Source: Burkholderiaceae bacterium (lineage in GTDB: Bacteria; Pseudomonadota; Gammaproteobacteria; Burkholderiales; Burkholderiaceae_D). Taken from it: a stretch of 13,527 nt of DNA. Shown here piece by piece: positions 6,774 to 12,937 of the stretch. The DNA lies in NCBI GenBank assembly GCA_019752915.1, contig JAIELO010000250.1, forward strand, positions 1-13,527. The letters run 5' to 3'. The notes beneath the pieces are model-generated. The model searched no databases, had not been told where the DNA came from, and was given only the letters and a program-made list of their open reading frames with translations. Position 1 is the first letter of the stretch. Every line of letters starts with the position of its first letter. The translations under genes and the position numbers were made by a program.

Positions 6774-7040
6774 TTATTCCGGTTGAATAGAAACCAGCGC
6801 CGCCTCGAAGCGACGCAGCGCGAAGGTGGCATTGCCCACCTTGATCGCCAGCGGCTCACCGCCCGGCATACCACGCTTGAGCATACGGATCTGCTCCCCC
6901 GGCACAAAGCCCAGCTCCATCAGACGGCGCGCCAGCGTTGCACCATCCGCCTGCGGCTGGCCGGGAGCGATATGCACCACCGTCGCGCTAGCGCCGACCG
7001 GCAGAGTATCGAGAGTGATCAGAGGAACAGCATGCGTCAT
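6774..7040 (-). CDS. feoA: Ferrous iron transport protein A (FeoA)
   Basis: This 88-residue SH3-like cytosolic protein is needed for FeoB activity. The FeoA core is clear: LARRLMELGFVPGEQIRMLKRG (about 36-57), a GGEPLAIKVGNATFALRR strand-turn region, and a final VSIQPE. It is the first gene of the minus-strand operon feoA-feoB-Cys-rich protein. The ATG at 7040 has a modest GGA about 8 bases upstream. Transcription is likely driven by the TATAAT-containing promoter at 7146-7151, with a Fur-like box next to it, so expression should rise under iron limitation. Confidence 0.95.
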   Translation of the reverse strand: MTHAVPLITLDTLPVGASATVVHIAPGQPQADGATLARRLMELGFVPGEQIRMLKRGMPGGEPLAIKVGNATFALRRFEAALVSIQPE

Positions 7041-7145
7041 AGCGAAATCCGTTCAAAACGCCGCCGGACAGGTGCCACAGCGGCTTTCCGGCCTGTGGCG
7101 ATCCGCTCGGGAATGAGCCATGCCTGCCGGAAATAACATCAGTCT

Positions 7146-7151
7146 ATTATA
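7146..7151 (-). promoter_or_regulatory. -10 element of the feo promoter
   Basis: The minus strand reads TATAAT, a perfect sigma-70 -10 hexamer, about 105 bases upstream of the feoA start. The -35 position (TAGAAG at 17 bp) matches poorly. The spacer is occupied by a Fur-like palindrome. Confidence 0.5.
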
Positions 7152-7155
7152 AACG

Positions 7156-7169
7156 GTAATGCGAATTAC
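7156..7169. promoter_or_regulatory. Fur-like box on the feo side
   Basis: GTAATGCGAATTAC has arms GTAAT/ATTAC around a 4-base centre. It fills the -35/-10 spacer of the feo promoter. It matches the 19-bp Fur consensus only partly (about 10/19 when aligned by the shared core), but the core TAATGCGAAT is an exact inverted copy of the core in the stronger box at 7220-7238. Confidence 0.5.
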
Positions 7170-7219
7170 TTCTATTTGCGCTTGCATCCCGCATGAAATT
7201 GCGGCACACTACCGGAAAT

Positions 7220-7238
7220 GATAATGATTCGCATTAAG
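7220..7238. promoter_or_regulatory. Fur box upstream of bfd-tonB
   Basis: GATAATGATTCGCATTAAG matches the Fur consensus GATAATGATAATCATTATC at 14 of 19 positions, with the first nine bases exact. It lies 36 bases before the bfd start and overlaps the likely -10 GATAAT. Fe-Fur binding here would repress bfd-tonB when iron is plentiful. Confidence 0.7.
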
Positions 7239-7273
7239 TAACCAGAAAACAACAGTGACTAGAAGGTGAGCCC

Positions 7274-7495
7274 ATGATCGTCTGCGTCTGCAACAACATC
7301 TCTGACCGTGAAATCCGCATGGCCATCGAACTCGGTTCCGATTCGATGGAAGCACTGCAGCGCGACCTCGGCGTTGCCACCTGCTGCGGCCAGTGCCTGA
7401 GCTACGCCACCGAACTGCTGGGCGACACCCTGGCACAGTCGCACACCACCGTGCTGCAGGAAACCGTACTGCAACGCCAGACCTGCAGCAACTAG
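7274..7495 (+). CDS. bfd: Bacterioferritin-associated ferredoxin (Bfd)
   Basis: This 73-residue [2Fe-2S] ferredoxin docks on bacterioferritin and passes electrons to the core so that stored iron is released. The four cluster cysteines are in the family pattern: Cys4-x-Cys6 and Cys38-x2-Cys41, in MIVCVCNNIS and ATCCGQC (Cys37 is extra). AAGGTGAG lies just upstream of the ATG. The gene sits behind a Fur box, which fits the known induction of bfd under iron starvation. tonB starts 8 bases after its stop codon, so bfd and tonB form one operon; bfr, the partner, follows tonB. Confidence 0.95.
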   Translation: MIVCVCNNISDREIRMAIELGSDSMEALQRDLGVATCCGQCLSYATELLGDTLAQSHTTVLQETVLQRQTCSN

Positions 7496-7503
7496 GAGTC
7501 GTC

Positions 7504-8190
7504 ATGCACACCCTGAGCTTCGCCGCTTACGGCCAGCATCAAGGACAGCAAGTCCCGCGCTGGCGCAAACTGGCACCGCTGGCCGCCATCATCGCCGGTC
7601 ACGCCCTGATGTTCTACCTGTTCCACACCGGCATGCTGCGTCAGGTCGCACACGCCGTCATGCCCAACATCGTCACCATCAACTTCGTCGCCGCCAGCGA
7701 ACCGGTCAAGCCCGCCCCGCCGCCCGCGATGCCGAGCGCCCCGCCGCCTAAGCTTGCCGTGATCGTCCCGCCGCTACCACCACTGGCAATTGCCAGCAGC
7801 GAGCCGACCATCAGTGTCAGCAGTGCCCCGGTGCGCAGCAGCGAAGCGCCGGCCAGCAGCAATGCCACCGTGGCCAGTGTCGCCGCCCCGGCCGTTGCCG
7901 CCAGCGCCAGCCCGAAAACCATCTCCAGCGTCGAATACCTGCGCGCCCCGCAAGCGGTCTACCCGAACAGCTCGCGCCGACTGGGCGAAAGCGGCATCGT
8001 CATGCTGCGCGTGCTGATCGGCGAAAAAGGTCAGGCCGAGCAAGTCGTCATCCAGAAATCGTCCGGCTACAGCACCCTCGACGAAGCCGGCCGCCAGGCC
8101 GTCCTGCGCGCCCTCTACAAGCCCTACATCGAAGACGGCAAAGCCATCGCCGTCTACGCCCTGGTCCCGATCAACTTCCAGCTCGGCTAA
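7504..8190 (+). CDS. tonB: Energy transducer TonB
   Basis: This 228-residue protein has TonB layout: a short cytoplasmic part (1-22), one membrane helix (about 23-42) containing His33, a Pro/Ala/Ser-rich periplasmic spacer (about 66-138, with PPP and PPLPPL runs), and a C-terminal TonB domain (about 142-228) with AVYPNSSRRLGESG and SSGYSTLDEAGRQAV. TonB passes proton-motive energy from ExbB/ExbD to outer-membrane receptors. No exbB or exbD is in the window. The start at 7504 is chosen because AGGAG (7494-7498) is 5 bases upstream and the membrane segment follows properly; the longer in-frame opening at 7393 overlaps bfd. Fur control with bfd suggests service for iron receptors, though it may also serve the sugar receptor at 12927-13527. 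Confidence 0.93.
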   Translation: MHTLSFAAYGQHQGQQVPRWRKLAPLAAIIAGHALMFYLFHTGMLRQVAHAVMPNIVTINFVAASEPVKPAPPPAMPSAPPPKLAVIVPPLPPLAIASSEPTISVSSAPVRSSEAPASSNATVASVAAPAVAASASPKTISSVEYLRAPQAVYPNSSRRLGESGIVMLRVLIGEKGQAEQVVIQKSSGYSTLDEAGRQAVLRALYKPYIEDGKAIAVYALVPINFQLG

Positions 8191-8214
8191 AAACCGGGGT
8201 CAAAAACCGGGGTC
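8189..8214 (+). repeat. Two tandem copies of a 13-bp repeat after tonB
   Basis: AAAAACCGGGGTC occurs at 8189-8201 and again at 8202-8214 without a gap, followed by AGATCC. The first copy begins inside the tonB stop codon. The GGGGTCAGATC string resembles intergenic repeats common in proteobacteria near REP or IS200-like elements, but no transposase or terminal hairpin is seen here. Origin not established. Confidence 0.7.
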
Positions 8215-8256
8215 AGATCCGACATCCGGACACGGACTGAGCTTTTGACTAGCACA

Positions 8257-8272
8257 GGCAGCGCAAGCTGCC
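8257..8272 (+). other. Small stem-loop with GCAA tetraloop upstream of bfr
   Basis: GGCAGC (8257-8262) pairs with GCTGCC (8267-8272) around GCAA, a stable GNRA-type loop. It lies in the 132-bp gap between tonB and bfr. No T-run follows. It may be a tonB transcript-end structure or part of the bfr leader. No convincing bfr promoter was found; CACAAT at 8283-8288 is a candidate -10 without a -35. Confidence 0.3.
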
Positions 8273-8322
8273 GCCGGCGTGGCACAATGGCGTTACTCCA
8301 CCACCACGAAAGAGAGAACGCC

Positions 8323-8796
8323 ATGAAAGGTGATCCGGAAGTCATCAAGCAACTGAACGCCCAGCTGACCAACGAGCTGACTGCGATCAATCAGTATTTC
8401 CTGCATTCGCGCATGTACCGCCACTGGGGTCTGAGCCGCATTGCCAAGAAGGAATACGAGGAGTCCATCGGCGAAATGAAACATGCCGACAAACTCATCG
8501 ATCGTATTCTGATGCTGGACGGCCTGCCGAATCTGCAAGCCCTGCACAAAGTGATGATCGGCGAACATACCGAGGAAATGCTGGGCGCCGACCTGAAACT
8601 GGAACAGGGTGCCCAGATTACCGTGAAGGCCGGCATCGCCGCCGCCGAACAGGCCGCCGATTATGTGTCGCGCGACTTGCTGCTGGAAATCCTCGACGAT
8701 ACCGAAGAACACATCGACTGGCTGGAAACCCAGCTCGATCTGATCGGTAAAATCGGCATCCAGAACTATCTGCAAAGCCAGATGCACGACGAGTAA
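8323..8796 (+). CDS. bfr: Bacterioferritin (Bfr)
   Basis: This 157-residue subunit belongs to the 24-mer haem-containing iron store. Seen in the sequence: MKGDPEVIKQLN start, NELTAINQYFLH with Glu18 and Tyr25, ESIGEMKHAD with Glu51, His54 and haem ligand Met52, Glu94 in DLKLEQ, and His130 in EEHIDWLETQLDLI. The length equals E. coli Bfr and the alignment needs no gaps. At the position of ferroxidase ligand Glu127 this protein has Thr (DDTEEH), with Glu128 and Glu129 next to it; I recall the same DTEEH in other betaproteobacterial Bfr, so this may be a subfamily trait. The start at 8323 is supported by AGAGAG 6 bases upstream and by the family start. Its release partner bfd is 0.8 kb upstream on the same strand. 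Confidence 0.96.
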   Translation: MKGDPEVIKQLNAQLTNELTAINQYFLHSRMYRHWGLSRIAKKEYEESIGEMKHADKLIDRILMLDGLPNLQALHKVMIGEHTEEMLGADLKLEQGAQITVKAGIAAAEQAADYVSRDLLLEILDDTEEHIDWLETQLDLIGKIGIQNYLQSQMHDE

Positions 8797-8797
8797 A

Positions 8798-8828
8798 AAA
8801 ACGGCCAGCTTTCAGAGCTGGCCGTTTT
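8798..8828. terminator. Bidirectional intrinsic terminator between bfr and the sugar transporter gene
   Basis: AAAACGGCCAGCT (8798-8810) pairs perfectly with AGCTGGCCGTTTT (8816-8828) around a TTCAG loop. The GC stem is flanked by an A-run on one side and a T-run on the other, so it works on both strands. It lies between the bfr stop (8796) and the stop of the convergent transporter gene (8832). Confidence 0.95.
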
Positions 8829-8831
8829 CTT

Positions 8832-10139
8832 TCAGGCGTGTGCTGCGCTTGGCCTGATTTTGACGGCCAGTACCGCAACGGCACCGCACAGCATCAAGAT
8901 CCCCGCCAGCCGGATCACGTTTTCCGGATTCCCGCCCAGCAGGCTGTGATAGTACAGCGGCAGCGTAAAGATCTGGATGATCATCGGGATCACGATGAAC
9001 ATATTGAAGATCCCCATGTAGACGCCGGTGCGCTCGGCCGGTATGCAACCAGCCAGCATCACATAGGGATTCCCCATGATACTGGCCCACGCCAGCCCGA
9101 TCCCGATCATCGGCACAAACAGCAAAGCCGGTGTGTGGATCAGCGGGATCGCCAGCATGCCCAGCCCGGCCAGCGCCAGACAGACACTGTGACTGCGCTG
9201 CGGCCCGAAACGACGGGTGAACGGCACCAGTGCCAGCGCCCCGACAAACGCGATGGCATTGTAGAACGCCCCCACCTGCCCGGTGAGCAGTCCGGCATCG
9301 CGGAAACCCTGCGTCGCCGGATCCGTGGTGCCGTAAATGGTGGTGGCCAGCGACAGCATGATGTATTGCCAGTAGCAGAACATGGCATACCACTGGAACA
9401 GCTTGACCCACGCCAGTTGCTTCATGGTGTCCGGCATGTCGCGCACCGCACTCGCCACTTCGGCCAGCGTGTGCCGCCAGCCGGACGGCTGGGCGCGGAT
9501 CACGGCCACCTGCTGCGCCGACAATGGCTGCTCCGGTGTGGTCTTCAAGGTCCACAACACCGAGCTAATCGAAAACACCGCGCCGATCATAAAGGCCACA
9601 ATCACGATGTGGGGAATCTGGTGGCTATTGACCGCATCCTTGTTCATGCCCGCCCACACCAGCAGCGACGGTGTCAGATAGGCCAGCGTCTGCCCCAGCC
9701 CGGTGAACGCACTCTGGGTCAGGAAACCCAGCGAATGCTGCTCGGGATTGAGCTTGTCGCTAACGTAGGCGCGATACGGCTCCATCGTCACATTGTTGGC
9801 GGCATCGAGAATCCACAGCAGGCTGGCGGCAAACCACAGCGTCGGGCTAAATGGCATGGCCAGCAAACCCAGACTGCACAGAATCGCGCCGATCAGGAAG
9901 TACGGCGTGCGGCGTCCCCAGCGACTCACCGTGCGGTCACTCATCGCGCCGATCAGCGGCTGCACCAGCAAGCCCGTCATCGGTCCGGCCAGCCACAGAT
10001 ACGGCAGGCTGGCTTCGTCGGCACCGAGATATTTGTAGATCGGGCTCATACTGCTTTGCTGTAGCCCGAAACTGAACTGAATACCGAAAAAGCCGATATT
10101 CATATTGATGATCTGCCAGAACGACAGACGCGGCTTCAT
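8832..10139 (-). CDS. MFS/GPH-type sugar transporter, probably sucrose (SuxC-like)
   Basis: This 435-residue inner-membrane carrier has about 12 hydrophobic segments. The MFS loop 2-3 signature GAMSDRTVSRWGRR is at residues 64-77. An N-terminal GIQFSFGLQQSSMSPIYKYLGA and a following PYLWLAGPMTGLLVQPLIG are typical of the sucrose/maltose cation symporter group that includes plant SUTs and Xanthomonas SuxC. Substrate is inferred from the operon: TonB receptor, amylosucrase, fructokinase, then this gene. The start at 10139 overlaps the kinase stop in ATGA and has GGGAG (10147-10151) 7 bases upstream; a longer GTG reading at 10172 lies inside the kinase and lacks this support. It is the last gene of the operon and ends in the shared terminator at 8798-8828. 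Confidence 0.88.
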   Translation of the reverse strand: MKPRLSFWQIINMNIGFFGIQFSFGLQQSSMSPIYKYLGADEASLPYLWLAGPMTGLLVQPLIGAMSDRTVSRWGRRTPYFLIGAILCSLGLLAMPFSPTLWFAASLLWILDAANNVTMEPYRAYVSDKLNPEQHSLGFLTQSAFTGLGQTLAYLTPSLLVWAGMNKDAVNSHQIPHIVIVAFMIGAVFSISSVLWTLKTTPEQPLSAQQVAVIRAQPSGWRHTLAEVASAVRDMPDTMKQLAWVKLFQWYAMFCYWQYIMLSLATTIYGTTDPATQGFRDAGLLTGQVGAFYNAIAFVGALALVPFTRRFGPQRSHSVCLALAGLGMLAIPLIHTPALLFVPMIGIGLAWASIMGNPYVMLAGCIPAERTGVYMGIFNMFIVIPMIIQIFTLPLYYHSLLGGNPENVIRLAGILMLCGAVAVLAVKIRPSAAHA

Positions 10140-11077
10140 CCCGCCACTCCCTGCTGCCAGCTGGCCAGCCACGGCTTATAGAAAGCCAGATCGGCCGGCA
10201 CCGCACCGGCGATACCGCAGATTGCGCCGGCAAAGGCATTGGCCCGGTCCAGCGTCAGCGCCAGCGGCCAGCCCTGCGCCTGCCCGTACAGGAACACCGA
10301 CGAAAACGCATCGCCCGCGCCTACCGTATCAACAATTTTGACCGGCGCAGCGGCAGGGGTGCTGATAGTGACTACGCCTTCGGCGCTGAAGTGCATGGCG
10401 CCGCGCTCGCCCAGCGTCACAATCATCCCTTGCAGGCGGAAGCTGCGCATCAGATTCAGACAGGCGTCAATCATTTCCTTGCTATCGATCGCACCGGTAC
10501 CGGGCTGGGTGTGGGTGTACCAGCGGAACAGGTCCTGCAACTCGTCCTCGTTCACCTTTAGCACGTCAGCCAGATGCAGCGACTCGAAGGCGCAACGTTC
10601 CGTCACCTGTCCCTCGCGCACATTCAGATCCAGATAACGCTGCGCGTTGGTGGTTTCCAGCAGCGCGCGCAAGGTGCCGCGCGAGCAGGGATGACGCTGC
10701 GCCATGGTGCCGAAATAAATCGTCGCCGGTGCCGCCTGTTTCAAAGCGCTCAGCGCCGCCGAAGCTTCCACATAATCGTAAGCCTGATCGGGAAGAATGA
10801 TAAAGCGATGGCCGCCATCATTACGCTCGACCACTACCCGGCCAGTGGACGCCACCGGATCGCTCTGCAGTCCCGCCTCGCTCATGCCGAAGCGCGAAAA
10901 CTCGCCACGCAGCAGCACGCCGTTCTGGTCCTGCCCTACCCGGGTAATCATCAGCGTGGCAGCACCAAAGGCGGCCAGATTGCGCGCCACGTTGAAAGGC
11001 GCGCCACCGACTACCTGTTCGGTCAGAAAATCATCGACCAGTGCTTCGCCGAAAACGGCAATGGTTTGTCCGCTCAT
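10136..11077 (-). CDS. PfkB-family carbohydrate kinase, probably fructokinase
   Basis: A 313-residue ribokinase/PfkB-fold sugar kinase. Motifs: GEALVDDF at the N-terminus, VVGGAPFNVARNLAAFG (22-38; PfkB signature 1, sugar binding), VNEDEL (175-180), and DTVGAGDAFSS (250-260; signature 2, ATP site with catalytic base Asp256). The likely reaction is fructose + ATP to fructose-6-phosphate, which would use the fructose freed by the amylosucrase next to it. It starts three bases after the amylosucrase stop with GGAGA about 12 bases upstream, and its stop overlaps the transporter start by four bases. Substrate comes from context, since PfkB kinases also act on other sugars and nucleosides. Confidence 0.88.
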   Translation of the reverse strand: MSGQTIAVFGEALVDDFLTEQVVGGAPFNVARNLAAFGAATLMITRVGQDQNGVLLRGEFSRFGMSEAGLQSDPVASTGRVVVERNDGGHRFIILPDQAYDYVEASAALSALKQAAPATIYFGTMAQRHPCSRGTLRALLETTNAQRYLDLNVREGQVTERCAFESLHLADVLKVNEDELQDLFRWYTHTQPGTGAIDSKEMIDACLNLMRSFRLQGMIVTLGERGAMHFSAEGVVTISTPAAAPVKIVDTVGAGDAFSSVFLYGQAQGWPLALTLDRANAFAGAICGIAGAVPADLAFYKPWLASWQQGVAG

Positions 11078-11080
11078 GGT

Positions 11081-12937
11081 TTATTGTTCTCCACGTTCTA
11101 GCCAGTGCAGCGCATACGGCGCCAGCGTAATGCTGCCGTCCAGTATGGCGCCACTCAGACAGTCAGTCCAGCTTCCCGGCAGCGCATACGTTTGCGGCTG
11201 CGCGCTGAAGTTCATCAGGGCACGGAAGTTGTCGCCGCGCGCCAGCGCCAGCACACTCTCCGGCGCATCGTCCAGCAACGTACGCGGTGCGTGCGCCGCC
11301 AGTGCCGGATGCGCGCGGCGCAGTTTCACCAGCGCCGTCAGCCCCAGATACATGCGCCCGGCCGGGGTAGCCGCATCGTGGCGCTGCTGCCAGCGCGCGC
11401 GATCGAACTGCGGGCGTTGCAGCCAGCGGCTATCCATCGCGTGCTGCGGGCGCTGCAGATAGCTGTCATCGTTTTCCATCGCCAGTTCATCGCCCATATA
11501 CAGCACCGGCAATGCGCCAAAGCTCAAAGCCAGACCATGCAGCAGTAACATGCGCTGCAGCGCCACGGCACGCTCTTCGTCGGTACCGGCCGATTGCAGA
11601 CCGGTCAGCGCAGCGGCCATGCCGTTGCTACCGTGGGCGGCGTGCGGATCGCTGCTCTGGAACGCCGCGCCGCGGGCATAACTGCCCTCGGCACCGCTAA
11701 AGAAACGCGCCACCCGTGCTAACCGCGCAGCACTATCCTCGCCCGCTTCGGCGCGCAACACATTCCAGCCGATGTCGTCATGGCAGCGCACATAACTGAG
11801 CCAGGTGGCAGCCGGCGGCAAGGCCGGAGTATTCGCGATCACCGCGCGCAGCACCTCGGTATTCTGTTCGGCCAGCCCCACCCAGCCAGCGGCCATCAGG
11901 CTGCTGTGATAGGCGATATGGCATTCGGCCGCGTTAGCGCTACCGAGATAGGCCGGCAATTCGCGCGTCGGCACAATCGCTTCAGCCTTCAGTAGCACGC
12001 CCGGCGCGACGATATCGACAATCGCCCGCAAGGCCTGTAGCAACTGGTGCGCTTCCGGCTGGTTCATGCTGTTGGTGCCAACCCGCTTCCACAGGAAAGC
12101 AGTGGAGTCGAGGCGGAACACTTCCACGCCACGGTTGGCCAGTCGCAGCAGCGCTTGCGCCATTTCGGCGAACACCGCCGGATTGGCATAATTCAGATCC
12201 CACTGATACGGATAGAAGGTGGTCCAGACCCAGCCACCGAGCGCGTCGACCTGACTGAAATTGCCCGGTGCCACTTGCGGGAACACCTGCCCCAGCGTCG
12301 CTTCGTACTGATCCGGCATGCTGCGATCGGGGAAGATGTGGAACATCGCCCGCGCATCGACATCACCTGCTTTGGCAGCCAGCGCCCACGCATGGTCATC
12401 GGCCACGTGGTTCAGAATAAAGTCCGAGCACAGACTGACGCGTGCCGCGCGCAGCGCCGCAGTCAGCGCTTCCAGATCGGCGTTGTTACCCAGCGCTGGC
12501 TCCACATCGTCGAAACTGGTCACGGCAAAGCCGCCATCATTTTCACCGGCGCGCGTTCGCAGGAACGGCAGCAGATGCAGATAACGCACGCCCAGTTCTT
12601 CCAGATACGGAATCTGTTCGCGCACTCCGGCCAGGGTAGCGCCGAAGTTATTGACATAGGTGCAGTAGCCCAGCATTTGCTGGCTCAGGAACCAGTCCGG
12701 CTGTGCAGCGCGTTCGGCATCGAGTGCTTTCAACGCTGCTGGCCGGGCGGCGTACAGCACGCCCAGACTGCCCATCAGATTACCGAGCCAGATCTCGAAA
12801 TCGGCGCGCTCGCCATACAGACCGGCCAGCAGCCGGTGCAGCGTCGGTAGCGCTGCAGCCAGCCGCTGGGCCGCCTGCGGCCGCAGCGATTCGGGCAGGA
12901 CCGCCAGCAGGCGGTCCTTGATTACATTAGAAGGCAT
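11081..12937 (-). CDS. Amylosucrase / sucrose hydrolase (GH13 subfamily 4)
   Basis: A 618-residue GH13 enzyme that splits sucrose to fructose and either adds the glucose to an alpha-glucan (amylosucrase) or gives free glucose (sucrose hydrolase). Catalytic residues by motif: nucleophile Asp277 (VFRLDSTAFLWK), acid/base Glu319 (LKAEAIV), transition-state Asp387 (YVRCHDDIGW). SDFILNHVADDH, FPDRSMPDQYEATL and TTFYPYQWDLNY closely follow Neisseria polysaccharea amylosucrase. The N-terminal helical domain (about 1-90) and C-terminal beta domain (about 545-618) are both present. At the place of N. polysaccharea Arg226 this enzyme has Gly216, so product type is uncertain. The start codon overlaps the end of the upstream receptor gene by 11 bases and has no clear Shine-Dalgarno sequence. 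No signal peptide, so it is cytoplasmic. Equivalent to Xanthomonas SuxB. Confidence 0.93.
   Translation of the reverse strand: MPSNVIKDRLLAVLPESLRPQAAQRLAAALPTLHRLLAGLYGERADFEIWLGNLMGSLGVLYAARPAALKALDAERAAQPDWFLSQQMLGYCTYVNNFGATLAGVREQIPYLEELGVRYLHLLPFLRTRAGENDGGFAVTSFDDVEPALGNNADLEALTAALRAARVSLCSDFILNHVADDHAWALAAKAGDVDARAMFHIFPDRSMPDQYEATLGQVFPQVAPGNFSQVDALGGWVWTTFYPYQWDLNYANPAVFAEMAQALLRLANRGVEVFRLDSTAFLWKRVGTNSMNQPEAHQLLQALRAIVDIVAPGVLLKAEAIVPTRELPAYLGSANAAECHIAYHSSLMAAGWVGLAEQNTEVLRAVIANTPALPPAATWLSYVRCHDDIGWNVLRAEAGEDSAARLARVARFFSGAEGSYARGAAFQSSDPHAAHGSNGMAAALTGLQSAGTDEERAVALQRMLLLHGLALSFGALPVLYMGDELAMENDDSYLQRPQHAMDSRWLQRPQFDRARWQQRHDAATPAGRMYLGLTALVKLRRAHPALAAHAPRTLLDDAPESVLALARGDNFRALMNFSAQPQTYALPGSWTDCLSGAILDGSITLAPYALHWLERGEQ

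Larger units (their letters stand above)
7041..7273. promoter_or_regulatory. Divergent iron-regulated promoter region (feoA left, bfd right)
   Basis: The 233-bp gap separates the feo operon from bfd-tonB and contains no gene. The feo side has a perfect -10 hexamer TATAAT on minus (plus 7151-7146), without a good -35. The bfd side has TTGCGG (7199-7204) and GATAAT (7220-7225), 15 bp apart, as a possible promoter. Two Fur-like boxes (7156-7169 and 7220-7238) each overlap one of these promoters and share the inverted core ATTCGCATTA. Confidence 0.65.

Noticed and set aside
8245..8288. TTGACT plus CACAAT as a bfr promoter
   Set aside because: The two elements are 32 bp apart, too far for a sigma-70 promoter, and a sigma-54 reading of TGGCAC does not have the matching downstream element.
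8838..10064. 408-codon open frame on plus, opposite the sugar transporter gene
   Set aside because: Same compositional signature (Gln, His, Arg, Pro rich), no recognisable domain, and it begins right at the bidirectional terminator; the transporter on minus is convincing.
12047..12850. 267-codon plus-strand open frame opposite amylosucrase
   Set aside because: Antisense shadow; the amylosucrase frame has all catalytic motifs in the correct order.
12841..12856. Copy of the GTAGCGCTGCAGC string seen in the 3666-3693 hairpin
   Set aside because: It lies within amylosucrase codons as a single arm without a partner, so it is probably chance and not a dispersed repeat.
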